A stretch of DNA of 17,443 nucleotides from Candidatus Bathyarchaeota archaeon (lineage in GTDB: Archaea > Thermoproteota > Bathyarchaeia > Bathyarchaeales > B26-1), in contig QMYL01000001.1 in assembly GCA_003662645.1 (NCBI GenBank), positions 1-17,443 on the forward strand, read 5' to 3'. The notes under the pieces are model-generated. The model ran no database searches and was not told the DNA's origin. It was given only the letters and a program-made list of their open reading frames with translations. Of the stretch, positions 14,287 through 17,443 are shown piece by piece. Position 1 is the first letter of the stretch, and each line of letters begins with the position of its first letter. The position numbers and the translations under genes are program-made.

Positions 14287-14541
14287 CTAAGCCTCCCTTT
14301 GGAGTTCACGCTCCGCCATTCTATGCAACCTTTGGATCTCTTCCTCTACATCGGTTGTATCCTTGATGACCAGTTTCTCTAGAGATTTTAAAGGGTCCTC
14401 CACGGGCTTTAGGGTTATCTCCTCCCCCTAACGATTATCTTCACTAAATTTTTTTATGTTGAACCGTCTCCTAATATTTGAGGGTATAACAATCCTCCCT
14501 TTTCGATCAACCTTCACAGTTACTTCGCTCAATTGTACCAC
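14287..14541 (-). pseudogene. AbrB-type (VapB-like) antitoxin remnant with two compensating frame changes
   Basis: From GTG 14541 (or TTG 14532) the frame reads VTVKVDRKGRIVIPSNIRRR, the swapped-hairpin AbrB/MazE DNA-binding motif, and after a TAG at about 14429-14431 the same frame continues GEEITLKPV and a charged C-terminal helix ending TAG 14287. The missing middle, LVKIIVRG, is present in another register between a run of seven T (14449-14455 on the plus strand) and a run of five C (14424-14428). Removing one T and adding one C would restore a continuous AbrB domain of normal order. The toxin remnant follows at once, as in vapBC operons. Two balanced indels, both at homopolymers, allow real decay, sequencing error or frameshifting. 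Confidence 0.65.
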
Positions 14542-14639
14542 TTGAATAAATTCCCACCTCCCACAAAATAAAGTTTCCCTCAATTCACCATCACAGAAAT
14601 TAAACAGCGTAAAGTTAGAAGAAGATCAGAGTTTATGTT

Positions 14640-14870
14640 TTAGAATGGGTAGGTTGGGTGTCTTGGGCGCCATTTCCTTAACGCCTGGACAGCCCTTATG
14701 GCGCTCCTTGGAACTGGGAACTCGTGGTCGCATTTTGGGCATCTGACGAGTTCGCAGCTTAGGTCTGATGCCAGTCTGGGGCATCCTTGACACGAGATCG
14801 CCCTTGCGTAGAGTACGTCGAATTGGAATCCGCACTTTGGGCATGTTATTAGCCGTTGTTTGTAGGACAA
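14640..14870 (-). CDS. Small zinc-ribbon protein
   Basis: 76 aa from TTG 14870, preceded by purine-rich ggggaagagagaa. Cysteines are arranged as CPKCGFQFD (10-18), then a central SCQGCP (26-31), a further C at 39, and CPKCDHEFPVP (44-54). The order CPxCG - CxxCP - CxLVRCPxCxxEFP resembles, from memory, the cysteine-rich segment that precedes FeoA domains in some ferrous-iron transport proteins. No FeoA part is present here, and iron binding rather than zinc is possible. The C-terminus is basic and tryptophan-bearing (LRKWRPRHP). It lies 65 nt after pheA on the same strand. Function unknown; a transcription or RNA-binding zinc ribbon is equally possible. Confidence 0.65.
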   Translation of the reverse strand: MSYKQRLITCPKCGFQFDVLYARAISCQGCPRLASDLSCELVRCPKCDHEFPVPRSAIRAVQALRKWRPRHPTYPF

Positions 14871-14935
14871 TTCTCTCTTCCCCGCCCTTCCATTAAGATT
14901 AGGTGGTTGAAGGCTGATTTAACCGTTTTGTTGTT

Positions 14936-15790
14936 TTATACTCCCTCGGGCTCTCTGGCTTTTGGATATGAGCCGAGTATCTTGACGAATACAGCTTTCC
15001 CTCTAAGTCCTTCTAGGGCCTCTCTACACCTCTCTTCTGTTCTGTGCCCCTCGAAGTCCAGGTAGAAGTTGTACTCCCACGGCCTCTGCTTTGTGGGTCT
15101 CGACTCTATCTTTGTTAGGTTTATGTTTCTGGTTGCGAACTCGCCGAGGGCCCTGTACAGCGCCCCTGGCACATGCTTTGTGGAGAAGATTATCGATGTC
15201 TTGTCGTTCCCTGTTGGGGGTGCGTCGTCACCCGATATGACGAAGAAGCGTGTGTAGTTGTTTGGGTTATCCGCTATACCCCTAGCCAGTATGGACATCC
15301 CATATATCTCGGCCGCCCTCTCCCCGGCTATCGCCCCAGCATCCTTCATCCTCTTCTCCTTTATCATCTTGACGCTTCCAGCTGTATCGTATGTTGAGAT
15401 CATCTCGCACCCCAGGTTCTCTAGGAAGCTCCTACACTGGGCTAGGGCCTGTGGATGTGAGTAGATTACCCTTATCGAGTTTAGGTCGGCTCCGGGGTTC
15501 GCTATCAGGCAGTGCTCTATCTTCAGGATTACCTCGCCGCACACCTTCAAGTCATACTCTAGGAATAGATCGTATACCTGGTTTACACTACCTTCTATTG
15601 AGTTCTCTATTGGGACAACTCCGAAGTCCGCCCTCCCCCGTTTAACCTCCTCGAAGACCTCCCTGAAGCTCCTGCAGGGTTTGGGCTCAGCCGAACCGCC
15701 GAAGTATTTGTACACCGCGCTCTCGCTGTAGGCTCCTCTCTCACCCTGGAATGCTATGAGCAGGCGTCTGCTTCCACCGGTTGATGCCAA
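14936..15790 (-). CDS. pheA: Prephenate dehydratase
   Basis: 284 aa. A periplasmic-binding-like catalytic domain (about 9-190) with AFQGERGAYSESA (13-25), GVVPIENSIEGSVN (57-70) and the catalytic T-R-F (180-182, NYTRFF) is followed by an ACT domain (about 198-280) with the phenylalanine-binding ESRP motif (229-232). The enzyme turns prephenate into phenylpyruvate, the step committed to phenylalanine, and ACT binding gives feedback inhibition. No chorismate mutase domain is fused. Start is TTG 15790; no strong ribosome site is seen. An AT-rich box (ctattaatg) about 35 nt upstream may be the promoter. No other aromatic amino acid gene is near. Confidence 0.95.
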   Translation of the reverse strand: MASTGGSRRLLIAFQGERGAYSESAVYKYFGGSAEPKPCRSFREVFEEVKRGRADFGVVPIENSIEGSVNQVYDLFLEYDLKVCGEVILKIEHCLIANPGADLNSIRVIYSHPQALAQCRSFLENLGCEMISTYDTAGSVKMIKEKRMKDAGAIAGERAAEIYGMSILARGIADNPNNYTRFFVISGDDAPPTGNDKTSIIFSTKHVPGALYRALGEFATRNINLTKIESRPTKQRPWEYNFYLDFEGHRTEERCREALEGLRGKAVFVKILGSYPKAREPEGV

Positions 15791-15932
15791 GTTGCACCCG
15801 CACCCTTCAAGGTTGAAACATTAATAGAATTAGGCATCCTTCATATTTCTCTTACTATGCCGGTATGGAACTCTCAGTATAAAATGCATCAAGAGGTTTT
15901 AATGTTTATCCCCACTCGTTAAAAAGGACTCG

Positions 15933-16127
15933 ATGAAAGGTGAGAGAATGCGGAAGATAACAGAGGAGCTGAGAAACTGAAAGGAGAGATGTGATGACAT
16001 GCTGAGACTGGTAGGTAAACACCTAAAAATAAGGATCGAGAGGATGAGTATGAGGGATAATACCCCCTTCGGGGCATGGCTGAACACCTATCTATGGAAG
16101 AAGATGCTGAACCTCTCCCCTAGATAA
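15933..16127 (+). other. Possible small gene split by an in-frame TGA
   Basis: A TATA-like box (agtataaaat, 15876-15885) and aaggac (15925-15930) precede ATG 15933, which opens 15 codons (MKGERMRKITEELRN) before TGA 15978-15980. The same frame then continues from ATG 15999, itself preceded by aaggaga at 15981-15987, for 42 codons to TAA 16125-16127 (RMSMRDNTPFGAWL, TYLWKKMLN). Either the second part is a 42-aa small protein, or one 63-aa gene has been interrupted. Nothing is recognised, and its end overlaps an opposite coding-like frame at 16092-16127, so at most one of the two is likely real there. The 142 nt between pheA and this ATG hold only AT-rich promoter-like sequence. Confidence 0.25.
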
Positions 16128-16292
16128 TGTTCCATCGGTTCTCTCTATGACGGAGGGCTTCTCCCCACCGACATCCTCAGTCTTCGCTTCAGGCGGCTCC
16201 ATCACTGGTGTGCGTACGAGTTGTCTAACACCTCTGTATATCTGCCTCAGCCTAGTTATCTCGTTCTCTTCCCCTCTGCACCTTAGTACTCT
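16092..16292 (-). other. Coding-like frame following rubrerythrin (no standard start at its beginning)
   Basis: The minus strand is open for 66 codons from a stop at 16293-16295 to TAG at 16092-16094. It reads EENEITRLRQIYRGVRQLVR, then VMEPPEAKTEDVGGEKPSVI and ERTDGTLSRGEVQHLLP. Charged, helix-forming content with AGG, ATA and GAG codons resembles real genes of this window. It overlaps the last codons of rubrerythrin by about 10 nt in another register. GTG 16205 or ATG 16202 would give 37-38 aa but no ribosome site is seen, so it may be the truncated 3' end of a gene or an unusual coupled start. Family unknown. Confidence 0.3.
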
Positions 16293-16867
16293 TCACATTT
16301 CAGTTGGAAGTAGCTCCTCGGGTGGTTGCAGGATGGACACCTCTCAGGCGGCTCCTTGCCGTAGTGGACGTATCCGCACTCCCTGCATACCCACCATACC
16401 TCCCTATCCTTCCTGAATACCGTTCCAGCTTCAACCTCTTTTAGGAGCTTCTTGTACCTCTCCTCGTGGTGCTCCTCGGCCTTGGCTATGGCCCTCAACC
16501 TAGCGGCTATCTCTGGGTATCCCTCCCTTTCGGCTATGTCTGCGAACTCCGGGTACATCTTCGTGTGTTCGTAGTTTTCACCGGCTATGGCCGCCCTGAG
16601 GTTCTCCGCTGTATTGCCGAATGTCGTTGGGGCTGTAGCCTCGACCTTTATCTCGTTCAGCTCTTCCCCGCCTTCCTTCTTCAGCTCGTTTATGAACTTG
16701 AATAGGGTGCTCGCGTGTTCCTTCTCGTTCTCTGCTGTTATTAGGAATATCTCCGCTATCTGCTCGAAGCCCTCCTTCTTGGCTATACTTGCGTAGAAGC
16801 TGTAGCGGTTTCTAGCCTGGCTCTCACCTATGAAGGCCTTAACTAGGTTCTTTATGGTCTCCTTCAT
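16283..16867 (-). CDS. Rubrerythrin
   Basis: 194 aa. A four-helix ferritin-like domain carries the di-iron ligands: E15 ([11 protein letters not shown]), E48-x-x-H51 (ENEKEHAST), glutamates at 97-100 (GENYEH) and E131-x-x-H134 (EEHHEERY). A C-terminal rubredoxin-type iron site follows with C161-x2-C164 ([10 protein letters not shown]) and C177-x2-C180 (CPSCNHP). Rubrerythrin reduces hydrogen peroxide to water with electrons passed through the rubredoxin domain, a typical oxygen-stress defence of anaerobes. Length and domain order are standard. Start is ATG 16867, with gaaggttga just before it. An AT-rich stretch at about 16884-16892 is a possible promoter element. This suggests an anaerobic way of life. 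Confidence 0.95.
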   Translation of the reverse strand: MKETIKNLVKAFIGESQARNRYSFYASIAKKEGFEQIAEIFLITAENEKEHASTLFKFINELKKEGGEELNEIKVEATAPTTFGNTAENLRAAIAGENYEHTKMYPEFADIAEREGYPEIAARLRAIAKAEEHHEERYKKLLKEVEAGTVFRKDREVWWVCRECGYVHYGKEPPERCPSCNHPRSYFQLKCEEY

Positions 16868-16931
16868 TCAACCTTCCCTTCACCTTAAATTTACAGATTT
16901 CACTCTTTTCAATCTTCTTGTGGCAGAACCG

Positions 16932-17123
16932 CTAGTCGAAGCACTCTATCTCTTCAGCCTCAACCCTTTTAAGCCTATCCCTAGCCGTTTCCTCGTCGCT
17001 CGCAGGTGGGGATTATGATCTTGTCGCCTGCGAGTTCGTTATTCGCCAGTTTGCTGATATGGCGACCCCTTCGTCTGATATCTGTAACGCCTTCATAGGG
17101 ATAGATACGAGGCTGGAGTATTA
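16932..17123 (-). pseudogene. Decayed unrecognised gene with two frame changes
   Basis: The 373-nt gap between rubrerythrin and leuD holds coding-like pieces on the minus strand. From about 17120 one frame gives SIPMKALQISDEGVAI (to about 17058). A second register gives SKLANNELAGDKIIIPT (about 17055-17005). The first register then returns with ASDEETARDRLKRVEAEEI and a TAG stop at 16932-16934. Joined, they make a plausible C-terminal region of about 57 residues; a TAA at 17121-17123 closes the first register upstream. An opposing plus-strand frame of about 60 codons (ending near 17184) lies over the same bases in exact antisense register and is probably a shadow. Family not recognised. The rest of the gap shows nothing. 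Confidence 0.3.
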
Positions 17124-17240
17124 TATCTCAACCTTGGAGAGGCTTGATGGGGGTTGCGAGGGTCTGTCCGGCGATAATACTTGAGAAGATCAGGTAGGTA
17201 GTGGAGGAACTGTGGGTTCTAAATACTCTCCCGCTCCACT

Positions 17241-17443
17241 CTACTGCCACGGCAGCTTACCGTGCTTCTTTACGTAGTTGACAAGCCCGCCGCTCCTAAG
17301 TATCTCCTGGAGCTCCATCGGAAGCGGCTTCACCTTGCACTCGGTGTTCTTCGTTAGGTTCTTTATGACCCCCCTCTCCATGTCAACCTCTAAGATGTCT
17401 CCATCATCGATCTCTTCGGCTTCTCCGCATTCAATCACTGGTA
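17241..17443 (-). CDS. leuD: 3-isopropylmalate dehydratase small subunit (LeuD type), C-terminal part
   Basis: Partial: the frame is open through the right edge, with PVIEC as the last complete residues before it, then DGDILEVDMERGVIKNLT and a C-terminal LQEILRSGGLVNYVKKHGKL. This is the end of the swivelling aconitase small subunit (LeuD/HacB family), where 'LPVIEC' and the 'G.I.N.T' strand are conserved. With the large subunit it isomerises isopropylmalate in leucine synthesis. Archaeal homologues can instead act on homoaconitate or dimethylmalate, so the substrate is not certain. GTG 17438 is not taken as the start, because the domain clearly continues outside the window. The gene ends at TAG 17241-17243. 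Confidence 0.85.
   Translation of the reverse strand, partial: PVIECGEAEEIDDGDILEVDMERGVIKNLTKNTECKVKPLPMELQEILRSGGLVNYVKKHGKLPWQ

Noticed and set aside
15991..16083. Possible C/D box guide RNA (gtgatga at 15991 and ctga at 16002 and 16080)
   Set aside because: The first ctga leaves only four bases for a guide, the second makes the RNA far longer than archaeal C/D RNAs, and no good C' and D' pair is placed between.
1..17443. CRISPR array, transposase or complete defence operon
   Set aside because: No regularly spaced repeats, no transposase or integrase motif and no cas-type or nuclease-helicase genes were seen on either strand; only the broken VapBC-like pair relates to such systems.

Overview
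The window is chromosomal DNA from an archaeon, most likely of the TACK (Thermoproteota-like) side; the exact lineage cannot be fixed by eye. Evidence: a proteasome alpha / SBDS / exosome (Rrp4, Rrp41, Rrp42) / L37Ae / Brix / Pcc1 gene run, an SRP19 gene, a probable digeranylgeranylglyceryl-phosphate synthase (archaeal ether lipid), intronless tRNAs with encoded CCA, AT-rich TATA-type boxes 24-30 nt before several starts, many GTG and TTG starts with GGAGG-type ribosome sites, and heavy use of AGG and ATA codons.

Layout. 1-1045: a glycosidase-like beta-propeller gene interrupted by an in-frame TAG, followed in the same frame by a second coding-like tail. 1122-1200: tRNA-Arg(GCG). 1382-2904: a 396-aa nucleotidyltransferase-fold protein converging with a UPF0251/DUF134 helix-turn-helix protein. 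3033-8347 (+): a small MscS-type channel, a UbiA-family ether-lipid prenyltransferase, myo-inositol-1-phosphate synthase, a sugar-phosphate isomerase/epimerase-type TIM barrel, a Dus-related TIM barrel and a membrane protein with an M50-like site. 8322-13138 (-): a tightly packed eight-gene operon read psmA, SBDS, rrp4, rrp41, rrp42, rpl37ae, Brix, pcc1, with stop/start overlaps at most junctions. 13233-13693: srp19 (-) and tRNA-Ser(TGA) (+) from back-to-back promoters. 13709-14541: a decayed VapBC-like toxin-antitoxin pair plus an unknown fragment. 14640-17443: a small zinc-ribbon protein, prephenate dehydratase, rubrerythrin and the C-terminal end of a LeuD-type isopropylmalate dehydratase small subunit, with more gene remnants in the gaps.

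How the genes work together. The long minus-strand operon joins protein degradation (20S proteasome), RNA degradation (exosome core and cap), ribosome biogenesis (SBDS, Brix, L37Ae) and tRNA t6A modification (KEOPS Pcc1). The plus-strand block places ether-lipid synthesis beside inositol phosphate synthesis, which fits phosphoinositol head groups on archaeal lipids. No complete novel defence system or CRISPR array is visible. The most unusual content is (i) the cluster of broken small genes to the right of tRNA-Ser, where reading frames are still recognisable but interrupted, including two pairs of compensating frame changes, (ii) the amber-interrupted glycosidase, (iii) a membrane protein whose metal motif reads HExxxH rather than HExxH, and (iv) coding-like small open frames with no usual start codon.
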